Assembly: GCA_944377765.1 (NCBI GenBank)
Contig: CALWFX010000081.1
Span: 1-10,721 of the forward strand
Source: an uncultured Clostridia bacterium
GTDB taxonomy: Bacteria; Bacillota; Clostridia; Christensenellales; UBA1242
DNA: 10,721 bases
Reading direction: 5' to 3'
Positions 1-5,347 of the stretch are shown here, one piece after another; position 1 is the first letter of the stretch, and each line of letters starts with the position of its first letter. The notes under the pieces are model-generated. The model was not told where the DNA came from and made no database searches. It saw only the letters and a list, made by a program, of their open reading frames with translations. The translations under genes and the position numbers were made by a program.

Positions 1-23
1 TATGACCACTTCGATACGCTTCC
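1..23 (-). tRNA. tRNA-Ser, 5' end only (cut by window edge)
   Basis: Read on the minus strand, this stretch begins GGAAGCG (a 7-nt acceptor strand), then TA at tRNA positions 8-9, then TCGA and AGTGGTCATA. That is the D-arm layout of bacterial tRNA-Ser genes, especially clostridial ones. The anticodon and 3' half lie outside the window, so the isoacceptor cannot be read. A good promoter lies directly upstream on the same strand (51-79), which supports a real gene. The serine assignment rests on remembered family resemblance of the first 23 nt only. Confidence 0.72.
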
Positions 24-50
24 ATAAGTTTTTTAAGTTTATGCTTTAAT

Positions 51-79
51 ATTATATAATTTAAGGTTATATTTTTCAA
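51..79 (-). promoter_or_regulatory. Sigma-A-type promoter of the tRNA-Ser gene
   Basis: On the minus strand there is a -35 box TTGAAA (74-79), a 17-bp spacer, and a perfect -10 box TATAAT (51-56). Transcription would start near 44, about 20 nt before the mature tRNA 5' end, a normal precursor length. It is divergent from the promoter at 130-158. Confidence 0.65.
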
Positions 80-129
80 GTGTTTTAACTAAAATGATGG
101 CAAATTACTATCTTTTCTTTCTTTTGATA

Positions 130-158
130 TTGACAGATATCTTTATGTATGTTAAAAT
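130..158 (+). promoter_or_regulatory. Sigma-A promoter of the 182-838 gene
   Basis: A perfect -35 box TTGACA (130-135), a 17-bp spacer and a -10 box TAAAAT (153-158). The expected start of transcription is near 165, at the Shine-Dalgarno site AGAGGA (165-170). The ATG at 149 lies inside this promoter, upstream of the transcript start, which rules it out as the start codon and supports 182. Confidence 0.75.
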
Positions 159-181
159 TCAAACAGAGGATAAATATTTTT

Positions 182-838
182 ATGAAAAATAAACCAAATA
201 ATTTGAAATATAAAAAATTTATTAAATATGAAGGCTACAAACTTTTTATTGGAGATATTATAGGAGGCGAACTTTCACATTATATAGATGAAATGGATGA
301 TGTTATACTTGATGTGCAAGAAAATTGGATGGATTGTTATGCAAGCAGAGAACTATTGGGTAAGACTTTAGAGCGTTTTATTAAAGCATTAAAAAACACA
401 AGTGAAGTGGTAAATGAATTTTGTGAACCTAAATTTGAAAAGAAAAAGGATTTACATGAAATTATCATAGAAAAACTTATGTATCTTCATGAAGATTATG
501 AAAATGTTGTTAATAGAGTTGATATAAATGATAGAAGATTGAATGACGATGACTTATTCTATGAACTTTATAAGGCTGGAGAAGCTGGAGTGCAAATAAT
601 TGAAAATATTTTGGATACATTATATAACATTGTTCCATACACTGAGAAACAGCGCGACCTAACCTTTCCTGACACGCAAAACATTTGGCAGATATGCAAC
701 GACAACAGAGGAAAAATTGAAACAAAAACTTTACATACAGGATTTTATGATTGTGCAAATAATAGGCTTTTGAAAAAAGAAGTTGTTATGGTGAAAGATA
801 TTGTGGATACCAAAAAGGATGATGGTAGAAGTTTGTAA
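182..838 (+). CDS. Hypothetical protein, 218 aa, unrecognised
   Basis: I do not recognise this family. The ATG at 182 is chosen over an in-frame ATG at 149: AGAGGA sits 11 nt upstream of 182, and 149 lies within the -35/-10 promoter region. The protein has no signal peptide or membrane segment and is rich in Asp, Glu, Lys and Asn. Its pattern of acidic and hydrophobic residues suggests a mainly helical, soluble, cytoplasmic protein (inference). Features visible are an acidic stretch (HYIDEMDD) near residues 34-41, a run of charged helices through about residue 150, and a C-terminal part with three Cys. Codons around 640-720 are noticeably less AT-rich than the rest. The gene is monocistronic: its own promoter precedes it and a terminator follows directly. 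It may be a lineage-specific gene. Confidence 0.8.
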   Translation: MKNKPNNLKYKKFIKYEGYKLFIGDIIGGELSHYIDEMDDVILDVQENWMDCYASRELLGKTLERFIKALKNTSEVVNEFCEPKFEKKKDLHEIIIEKLMYLHEDYENVVNRVDINDRRLNDDDLFYELYKAGEAGVQIIENILDTLYNIVPYTEKQRDLTFPDTQNIWQICNDNRGKIETKTLHTGFYDCANNRLLKKEVVMVKDIVDTKKDDGRSL

Positions 839-839
839 T

Positions 840-869
840 AAAACAGGATTATCTTCCTGTTTTTATTTT
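840..869 (+). terminator. Rho-independent terminator after the 182-838 gene
   Basis: AAAACAGGA (840-848) pairs with TCCTGTTTT (855-863) around a 6-nt loop, followed by a T-rich tract. It begins 2 nt after the stop codon. Confidence 0.8.
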
Positions 870-870
870 C

Positions 871-900
871 TTTACTTTTTAACTTTTTTAATGTTAAAAT
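871..900 (+). promoter_or_regulatory. Candidate promoter for the NUDIX-glycosylase operon
   Basis: A -35-like TTTACT (871-876), an 18-bp spacer and a -10-like TAAAAT (895-900). It lies between a terminator and the AGGAG site at 907-911, where a promoter is needed, but the -35 box is weak. The -10 box sits 6 nt before the Shine-Dalgarno site, the same geometry as two other promoters in the window. Confidence 0.42.
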
Positions 901-916
901 ATTTATAGGAGATAAA

Positions 917-1438
917 ATGAAAGAGTTTGTTGATATGCTGGATATAAATGGTGATACTATTGGTATTGTTGAAAAAAATGAAGCACACAGCAAAGGGATT
1001 TTGCACAGAGTTGTTCATGTTTGGGTTATTAACAGCAGAAATCAAATATTAATTCAAAAAAGAGCAAGTGAAAAAGACTTTTTTCCAAATGTTTGGGATG
1101 TTTCTTTTGCGGGACATATTAGGGCAGGAGAAAGTTCGGCTAGTGCTGGGGTTAGGGAAGGCAATGAAGAACTAGGGCTTGATATTGAGGAAAATGAATT
1201 AAAATATGCTTTTACTTTTTTGGATAAACTGCACTACAAAAACATGAATGTTAACGAATTTGCGGATGTGTATATACTTAAAAAAGATATTAATTTAGAT
1301 AATTTATCCTTGCAAAAGGAAGAAACTGGAGATGTAAAATTTATCTCGCTTTCAGAATTTTTTGTTCTTTGTTATACCAATAAATTTTTGCCACATTATG
1401 AAGGATACAGAAAACTTAAAGAGTATTTAGAAAAATAG
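917..1438 (+). CDS. NUDIX hydrolase, Idi/YfcD-like
   Basis: A 173-aa protein of the branch of NUDIX enzymes that resembles type-1 isopentenyl-diphosphate isomerase. The family hydrolyses nucleoside-diphosphate-linked or other diphosphate substrates with Mg2+; the substrate here is unknown. The N-terminal hallmark is present (AHSKGILHRVVHVWVIN, residues 23-39), followed by QKRASEKDFFPNVWDVSFAGH (residues 47-67). The NUDIX box spans residues 66-88: G66, E72, R80, E81, E84, E85, G87. One position is unusual, with Gly82 where a hydrophobic residue is normal. The Cys that type-1 Idi carries just before the GH pair is Ala65 here, so a true isomerase is unlikely. AGGAG (907-911) sets the start, 5 nt before the ATG. 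It is followed 9 nt later by the glycosylase gene, whose ribosome site overlaps this stop codon, so the two are co-transcribed. Confidence 0.9.
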   Translation: MKEFVDMLDINGDTIGIVEKNEAHSKGILHRVVHVWVINSRNQILIQKRASEKDFFPNVWDVSFAGHIRAGESSASAGVREGNEELGLDIEENELKYAFTFLDKLHYKNMNVNEFADVYILKKDINLDNLSLQKEETGDVKFISLSEFFVLCYTNKFLPHYEGYRKLKEYLEK

Positions 1439-1447
1439 GAGATAGTT

Positions 1448-1924
1448 ATGAATGCTGGATTTGAACCAGTTGTTGATGTACATTGTTTAGTTTTGATTTT
1501 GGGAAGTTTTCCAAGTGTTAAGAGTAGAGAAATAAATTTTTATTATGGAAATAAACAAAATCGCATTTGGAAAACCTTAGGAGAATATTTTGATGAAAAT
1601 GTTGTGGATAATAAAGAAGAAAAAATCAAATTTCTTTTAAAAAATCATGTTGCTCTTTGGGATATAGTTAAATCTTCAAATATTAAAGGTTCAGGAGATA
1701 GTGAACTCTTGAAAAAAGTTGATGAGATAAATGATATTGAAAAATTATTGCAAAAATACCCAAACATCAAAAAAGTATTTTGCAATGGTAAAGCCAGCGA
1801 GATACTTTTAAAAAAATATTTTCCTAATATAGATTATATATATTTGCCATCAACAAGCCCTGCAAATGTCAGTTTTTCAAAACAAGTTTGGTTTGAAAAT
1901 TTGGACAAGATATTTAAAATTTAA
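1448..1924 (+). CDS. DNA-deoxyinosine glycosylase (UDG superfamily, family 6)
   Basis: A 158-aa protein matching the family-6 (HDG) branch of the uracil-DNA glycosylase superfamily, which removes deaminated bases, mainly hypoxanthine, from DNA to start base excision repair. Motif 1 is LILGSFPSVKS (residues 16-26), followed by YYGNKQNRIW (residues 32-41). Asn38 matches in position the Asn I recall as catalytic in the characterised archaeal HDG. Next come the DSELLKK and NDIEKLL helices, the substrate-side FCNGKAS segment (residues 110-116), and the second motif LPSTSPAN (residues 133-140). The length is typical for the family. The Shine-Dalgarno site AGGAG (1437-1441) overlaps the stop of the NUDIX gene, showing a two-gene operon. 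Pairing with a NUDIX enzyme could reflect a shared nucleotide-damage role, but the NUDIX substrate is not known. Confidence 0.88.
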   Translation: MNAGFEPVVDVHCLVLILGSFPSVKSREINFYYGNKQNRIWKTLGEYFDENVVDNKEEKIKFLLKNHVALWDIVKSSNIKGSGDSELLKKVDEINDIEKLLQKYPNIKKVFCNGKASEILLKKYFPNIDYIYLPSTSPANVSFSKQVWFENLDKIFKI

Positions 1925-1964
1925 TAAAAATACTGCAAAAAACATAAAAAATTTTAAAATATAG

Positions 1965-2132
1965 TTATTTTTGGGGGATTTTAATAAAAATTCCTTCTTT
2001 TATATGCTTCGGCGTAAGATTGTTGATAAGCAAAATTTGTGTTGAATCAACATTAAACTTTTCTGCAATAGTTTTAAGATTTTCCCCTTTTTTAAGTTTA
2101 TAATAAGGAAAAGATTGTTTTGTTATGCTCAT
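1965..2132 (-). CDS. Small stand-alone LysM-domain protein, 55 aa
   Basis: The minus-strand ORF from ATG (2132-2130) to TAA (1967-1965) has GGAG 5 nt upstream of the start. The protein starts MSITKQSFPYYKLKKGENLK; residues 10-53 form one complete LysM domain: YKLKKGENLKTIAEKF, then a QILLINNLT helix, then KEGIFIKIP. LysM binds N-acetylglucosamine-containing glycans such as peptidoglycan. There is no signal peptide or membrane segment, so the product should stay in the cytoplasm. That is odd for a wall-binding domain but known for sporulation proteins such as SpoVID and SafA, which act in the mother cell. It is divergent from the spoVB-like gene, 108 bp away. No clear terminator separates it from the convergent glycosylase gene 40 bp away. 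Confidence 0.85.
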   Translation of the reverse strand: MSITKQSFPYYKLKKGENLKTIAEKFNVDSTQILLINNLTPKHIKEGIFIKIPQK

Positions 2133-2240
2133 AGTAACTCCATTTTAATAATAAATATGTTTTATAATGGTAAATTATTATTAATTTGTAAATTTAATTT
2201 ATATGTCATATTTAAAAAGGTTGTTTTATAAAATTAATAT
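2133..2240. promoter_or_regulatory. Divergent intergenic region with sigma-E-like promoter for the spoVB-like gene
   Basis: On the plus strand TCATATT (2206-2212) matches the B. subtilis sigma-E -35 consensus KMATATT fully. After a 14-nt spacer, TATAAAAT (2227-2234) matches 6 of 8 positions of the sigma-E -10 box CATACAHT, lacking both C residues. A sigma-A reading is also possible: ATGTCA (2203-2208), 18 bp, TATAAA (2227-2232). Either would start transcription at about 2240, at the ATG itself. No Shine-Dalgarno site lies within 15 nt of that ATG; the nearest, AAAAAGG, ends 20 nt away. On the minus strand a weak promoter for the LysM gene is possible (TTTACA, then a poor -10). Confidence 0.4.
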
Positions 2241-3779
2241 ATGAAATCAATTTTTAAAAATGTGGCAATAATAACAATTTTTTCAGTTATTACAAGGCTG
2301 TTAGGCTTTTTGCTTAGAATATATCTTTCGCGAACAATAGGAGCGGAAGCACTTGGACTTTATCAAGTTTCCCTTTCTGTTTTCATGGTGCTACTTACGA
2401 TTGTGTCAAGTGGACTTACACTTATTATATCAAGAATGACTGCAAGTTACAGGGTTAGTAACGACAAAAAAAGTGTGGCAAAATTGGTGTCTTCAAGTTT
2501 ACTTGTTGGGCTTGTTGCAAGTGTTATTCTTTGTGCCATAATTTTGGTTTTTAAAAACTTATTTGCACATCTATTTACAAATGAAAATTGCATAAACATT
2601 TTAATTATTTTGCTTCCTGCCCTTATTTTTTCTGCAATTTATTCTGTTTATCGTGGCGCGATGTGGGGTTATGATAATTATTTTGCACTTTGCATTACAG
2701 AACTTTTTGAACAAGTGGTTAAACTTGCTTTATGCGTTTTGCTGTTAGGGGCAGGATTAACGGCACTTCAAAATGCAATGACTGTGGCATGGGCTTTTAC
2801 TCTCTCTTGTGTTGTTTCAGCAATTTTTGCTGTTGTTCTATACTTTTTTTATGGCGGAAAAATGGCCAAGCCAAGCAAGGTTTATAAAAGTGTGGTGAAA
2901 CAATCTGCACCAATAACAGCAGTTAGAGTTGTTGGAAGTTTGGTTCAACCATTGATTGCAATAATACTGCCTGCAAGGTTGATAGTGGCGGGTTATACTG
3001 TTTCTCAAGCAATGAGCATTTATGGTGTGGCACTTGGCATGACATTTCCATTATTATTTTTACCAACAACTTTGATAGGTTCACTTTCCACCGCTTTAGT
3101 TCCAGATATTTCAATGGCAATGACCATGAATGATAATGAACATATTCAAAAACGCGTAACATCGTCAGTTACTTTTGCCTTGTTTGTTACATTTTTAATT
3201 GTTCCATGCTTTATTGGTATAGGCGACATTATTGGGCTTTTCCTTTTTGGGGAAGCATTAAGTGGAACACTTTTACAGTATTCTGCTTGGATAATGGTGC
3301 CAATGGGAATCACAAACATTACTTCTGCAATATTAAATTCGGTTGGTTTGGAAGTTAAATCCTTTGTCAATTATGTAATTGGTGGAATTTTCACATTTTT
3401 ATCAGTGTTCTTTTTAACTAATTATATGGGTGTTTTGTCTCTTCCTTTTGGAATGGGTATTAGCATGACAGTCACTGCAATATTGAATGTTTTCATGCTT
3501 AAAAGAAAATTAAAAATTGAAGTTAAAATTTTGAAACAACTTTTTCTTATGCTATTACTTTCCTTGCCAACGATTGCCATAACTTCATTCACAAGTGCTT
3601 TATTATCCTATTGTTTACCACAAATATTTAATATCATAATTTGCGGTTGTCTTGGATGTGGACTATTTATTCTTTTGTGTGTTATGTTTAAGGTTGTAAG
3701 CATTGATGCATATTTTGTGCAAATAAAAGAAAAATTAAAAAAGGTAAAAATTCAGAAAAAAGCTAAAAAATTTAAATAA
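2241..3779 (+). CDS. spoVB: SpoVB-like oligosaccharide/lipid flippase (MOP superfamily)
   Basis: A 512-aa polytopic membrane protein, close to the 518 aa of B. subtilis SpoVB, with about 14 hydrophobic segments. Family markers are the N-terminal RLLGFLLRIYLSRTIGAEALGLYQ region (residues 19-42), IVSSGLTLIISRM (54-66), YRGAMWGYDNYFALCITE with FEQVVKL (137-162), and ALVPDIS (285-291). A Lys-rich cytoplasmic tail ends the protein (from about residue 490). SpoVB is required for spore cortex synthesis and is thought to move lipid II or a related lipid-linked glycan across the outer forespore membrane. MurJ and teichoic or capsular flippases are related, so the exact substrate is inferred from the closer match to SpoVB. 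There is no usable ribosome binding site before the ATG, and a -10-like box lies only 6-8 nt upstream, which suggests a leaderless message. The sigma-E-like promoter would fit mother-cell expression. Confidence 0.85.
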   Translation: MKSIFKNVAIITIFSVITRLLGFLLRIYLSRTIGAEALGLYQVSLSVFMVLLTIVSSGLTLIISRMTASYRVSNDKKSVAKLVSSSLLVGLVASVILCAIILVFKNLFAHLFTNENCINILIILLPALIFSAIYSVYRGAMWGYDNYFALCITELFEQVVKLALCVLLLGAGLTALQNAMTVAWAFTLSCVVSAIFAVVLYFFYGGKMAKPSKVYKSVVKQSAPITAVRVVGSLVQPLIAIILPARLIVAGYTVSQAMSIYGVALGMTFPLLFLPTTLIGSLSTALVPDISMAMTMNDNEHIQKRVTSSVTFALFVTFLIVPCFIGIGDIIGLFLFGEALSGTLLQYSAWIMVPMGITNITSAILNSVGLEVKSFVNYVIGGIFTFLSVFFLTNYMGVLSLPFGMGISMTVTAILNVFMLKRKLKIEVKILKQLFLMLLLSLPTIAITSFTSALLSYCLPQIFNIIICGCLGCGLFILLCVMFKVVSIDAYFVQIKEKLKKVKIQKKAKKFK

Positions 3780-3988
3780 ATTTAATAAAATATAAAAAAT
3801 AATTTTAAAATTATATTTTAAACTATTTTTTAGTTAATAAAATAGGACTTTTAATTAAATTTTAATAAAAATATTTTTAAAAATTATAAAAAATCATTAA
3901 AAATAATTAAAAAATTAATTTTTTTTGAAAAATATAGCATATTTTTTATATTTTGTTTAAAAATTTGAAATTTAATTATAATAAAAAT
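3780..3988. other. AT-only-like spacer (about 5% GC) with DUF421-gene promoter
   Basis: By hand count 11 of 209 bases are G or C, far below the flanking genes. It holds perfect A/T palindromes (ATAATTTTAAAATTAT at 3799-3814; AAAAAATTAATTTTTT at 3909-3924, followed by more T) that could act as weak terminators for the upstream gene. At its end TTGTTT (3953-3958), 18 bp and a perfect TATAAT (3977-3982) form a likely promoter whose start would fall at about 3989, the ATG of the DUF421 gene. A sigma-E-type -35 match, GCATATT (3937-3943), is also present but lacks a convincing -10 box. Confidence 0.55.
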
Positions 3989-4708
3989 ATGTTAACAATA
4001 ATTGTCAGAGCAATAATCATATATTTAATAGTTTTGTTTTTGTATCGACTTATGGGGAAAAGGCAACTTGGAGAAATGCAACCTTTTGAACTTGTCCTTA
4101 CTTTAATTATTGCAGACCTTGCAACAATTCCAATGGCAGAAATTTCTGTGCCAGTTTTGCATGGTGTTGTTCCACTTTTAACGCTTGTTCTTGTGCATTT
4201 CATTTTAACTGTTCTTTGCAAAGTATCAACAAAATTTTCAAGATTTGTCAGTGGAAAACCTGTTATTGTTGTCAATCCTGAAGGGGTGGATTACAAGGCT
4301 ATTAAAAACTTAAATTTGTCTATTGATGATATTATGGAAGCAATTCGTGGGGCGGGCTATTTTAAACTTGAGCAAGTGCAATATGCAATTATGGAAACCA
4401 ATGGCAAAATGTCGGTTTATCCTAAAAGTGAATTTTCGCCAGTAACAAATGGTGATATGAACATAAAAGCAGAAAAAAGTTGTTTGCCAATAAATTTGAT
4501 AAGCGAAGGCAAAATCATCAAGGAAAATTTAAAGATTGCTAATTTAAATGAAAATTACATAATGAAGTTACTTAATAAGGCAAACATAAAAAAGGTTAAA
4601 GATTGCTTGATATTGACAATTGATAAGGGTGGCACGGTTTTTGTTCAGGCCTTTGAAGGAAAATATCAAACTTTCAAGGTTGAGCCTTTGGGGCAGGTGC
4701 AAGAATGA
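3989..4708 (+). CDS. DUF421 (YetF family) membrane protein
   Basis: A 239-aa protein of the DUF421/YetF family. Two or three N-terminal membrane helices (about 3-20, 33-50 and 57-77) surround the signature YRLMGKRQLGEMQPFELV (residues 19-36). A soluble domain follows, with SGKPVIVVNPEG (88-99), LSIDDIMEAIRGAGYF (110-125) and VQYAIMETNGKMSVYPK (130-146). The C-terminal part (170-239) adds a second alpha/beta segment. The biochemical role is unknown; several paralogues exist in sporulating Bacillus. I choose ATG 3989 over an upstream TTG at 3953, because the TTG overlaps the candidate -35 box and the family begins close to the first helix. No Shine-Dalgarno site precedes the ATG, again suggesting leaderless translation. 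It overlaps the DUF4363 gene by 4 nt (ATGA), the usual neighbour of this family in Clostridia. Confidence 0.85.
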   Translation: MLTIIVRAIIIYLIVLFLYRLMGKRQLGEMQPFELVLTLIIADLATIPMAEISVPVLHGVVPLLTLVLVHFILTVLCKVSTKFSRFVSGKPVIVVNPEGVDYKAIKNLNLSIDDIMEAIRGAGYFKLEQVQYAIMETNGKMSVYPKSEFSPVTNGDMNIKAEKSCLPINLISEGKIIKENLKIANLNENYIMKLLNKANIKKVKDCLILTIDKGGTVFVQAFEGKYQTFKVEPLGQVQE

Positions 4709-5109
4709 CAAAGTTTATGTGGTTTCAACTTATTTCAATTTTTTTTGTGCTTGCGGTGCTGGTGCTTATTTGTGTTTTTGAAGATAGGCTTGTGACAAAC
4801 TCTCTTGAAAATGTTGCAGACTATGTTTATCAAATTGAAACAGCAATTGAAGAAAATGATGGAATAAGAAATAGCAAGGTGGAAAATTTGGTTGATAATC
4901 TGGAATATGATTGGTTTAACGATGAAAGTAATCTTTGTTTTTTGGTAAATCATAAGTCAATTCAAGAAATTGGCATTGAGATAATAAAACTTAAAACATA
5001 TATTGAAGAAGATGATATAAGAGAATTTTCAATTTCGTTGGAACTTATCAAACTTTATTCAGAACAATACTTTCATTTTATGGGGGCTAGTTTTCATAAT
5101 ATTTTATAA
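4705..5109 (+). CDS. DUF4363 family protein, membrane-anchored
   Basis: A 134-aa protein with one N-terminal hydrophobic helix (about residues 6-24) acting as signal anchor, then an acidic helical domain predicted to be outside the membrane. The domain shows the DUF4363 pattern: alternating Leu/Ile heptads, a Trp (YDWF) near residue 70, a conserved NH (VNHKSIQEIG) near residues 83-92, and a final helix ending YSEQYFHFMGASF. It starts inside the DUF421 stop (ATGA) with AGGTG 5 nt upstream, so the two are translationally coupled and likely act together at the membrane. The function of the family is unknown; the DUF421 neighbour supports the call. Confidence 0.78.
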   Translation: MTKFMWFQLISIFFVLAVLVLICVFEDRLVTNSLENVADYVYQIETAIEENDGIRNSKVENLVDNLEYDWFNDESNLCFLVNHKSIQEIGIEIIKLKTYIEEDDIREFSISLELIKLYSEQYFHFMGASFHNIL

Positions 5110-5133
5110 CAGCCATTGGCTGTTTATATTTTA
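5108..5133 (+). terminator. Terminator after the DUF421-DUF4363 operon
   Basis: AACAGCC (5108-5114) and GGCTGTT (5118-5124) form a 7-bp stem with a 3-nt loop, followed by TATATTTT. The stem includes part of the DUF4363 stop codon. It insulates the downstream cassette from the operon. Confidence 0.72.
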
Positions 5134-5265
5134 GTATGGATAATATCAGTATATTTTTATTATAAAAATAAAAAAATTTTCAAAAATTACTGAATACCAG
5201 AAGTTAGTTTTTTATGAAAATTAAGTTAAAATATTAATAAATATACAAAATATACCACAAAAAAG

Positions 5266-5293
5266 TTGACTCGGGGGGGGGATTTGCTAAAAT
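5266..5293 (+). promoter_or_regulatory. Promoter with a G9 tract as spacer: likely phase-variable switch
   Basis: A -35 box TTGACT (5266-5271) is followed by a 16-bp spacer and an extended -10 box TGCTAAAAT (TAAAAT at 5288-5293). The spacer is C, nine G (5273-5281) and ATTTGC. In a region this poor in GC a G9 run is striking. Gain of one G gives the optimal 17-bp spacing, and losses give 15 or 14 bp. This is the architecture known from Neisseria porA, where poly-G length between the boxes sets promoter strength. Only one allele is seen, so switching is inferred. A second -10-like TATAAT (5325-5330) without a good -35 box lies closer to the gene and might also be used. Confidence 0.65.
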
Positions 5294-5347
5294 GATTTTA
5301 GAAATATATTTATTGCCTTGGATTTATAATGTTTAAGAGGTGGGACT

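Noticed and set aside
149..181. Upstream ATG at 149 as the start of the first gene
   Set aside because: It lies between the -35 and -10 boxes of a good promoter and has no ribosome site; ATG 182 follows AGAGGA.
917..1438. NUDIX protein as true isopentenyl-diphosphate isomerase
   Set aside because: The Cys expected just before the GH pair in type-1 Idi is Ala65, and the NUDIX box is hydrolase-like.
1973..1977. G5 run as a second phase-variable tract
   Set aside because: It lies within the LysM reading frame near its 3' end and is too short to be notably unstable.
3953..3988. TTG at 3953 as start of the DUF421 protein
   Set aside because: It has no ribosome site, overlaps the candidate -35 box, and adds residues not expected before the first helix of the family.
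5134..5265. Possible small gene or RNA between the terminator and the G9 promoter
   Set aside because: Only very short frames (about ten codons) and weak A/T pairings are present; nothing supports a gene.
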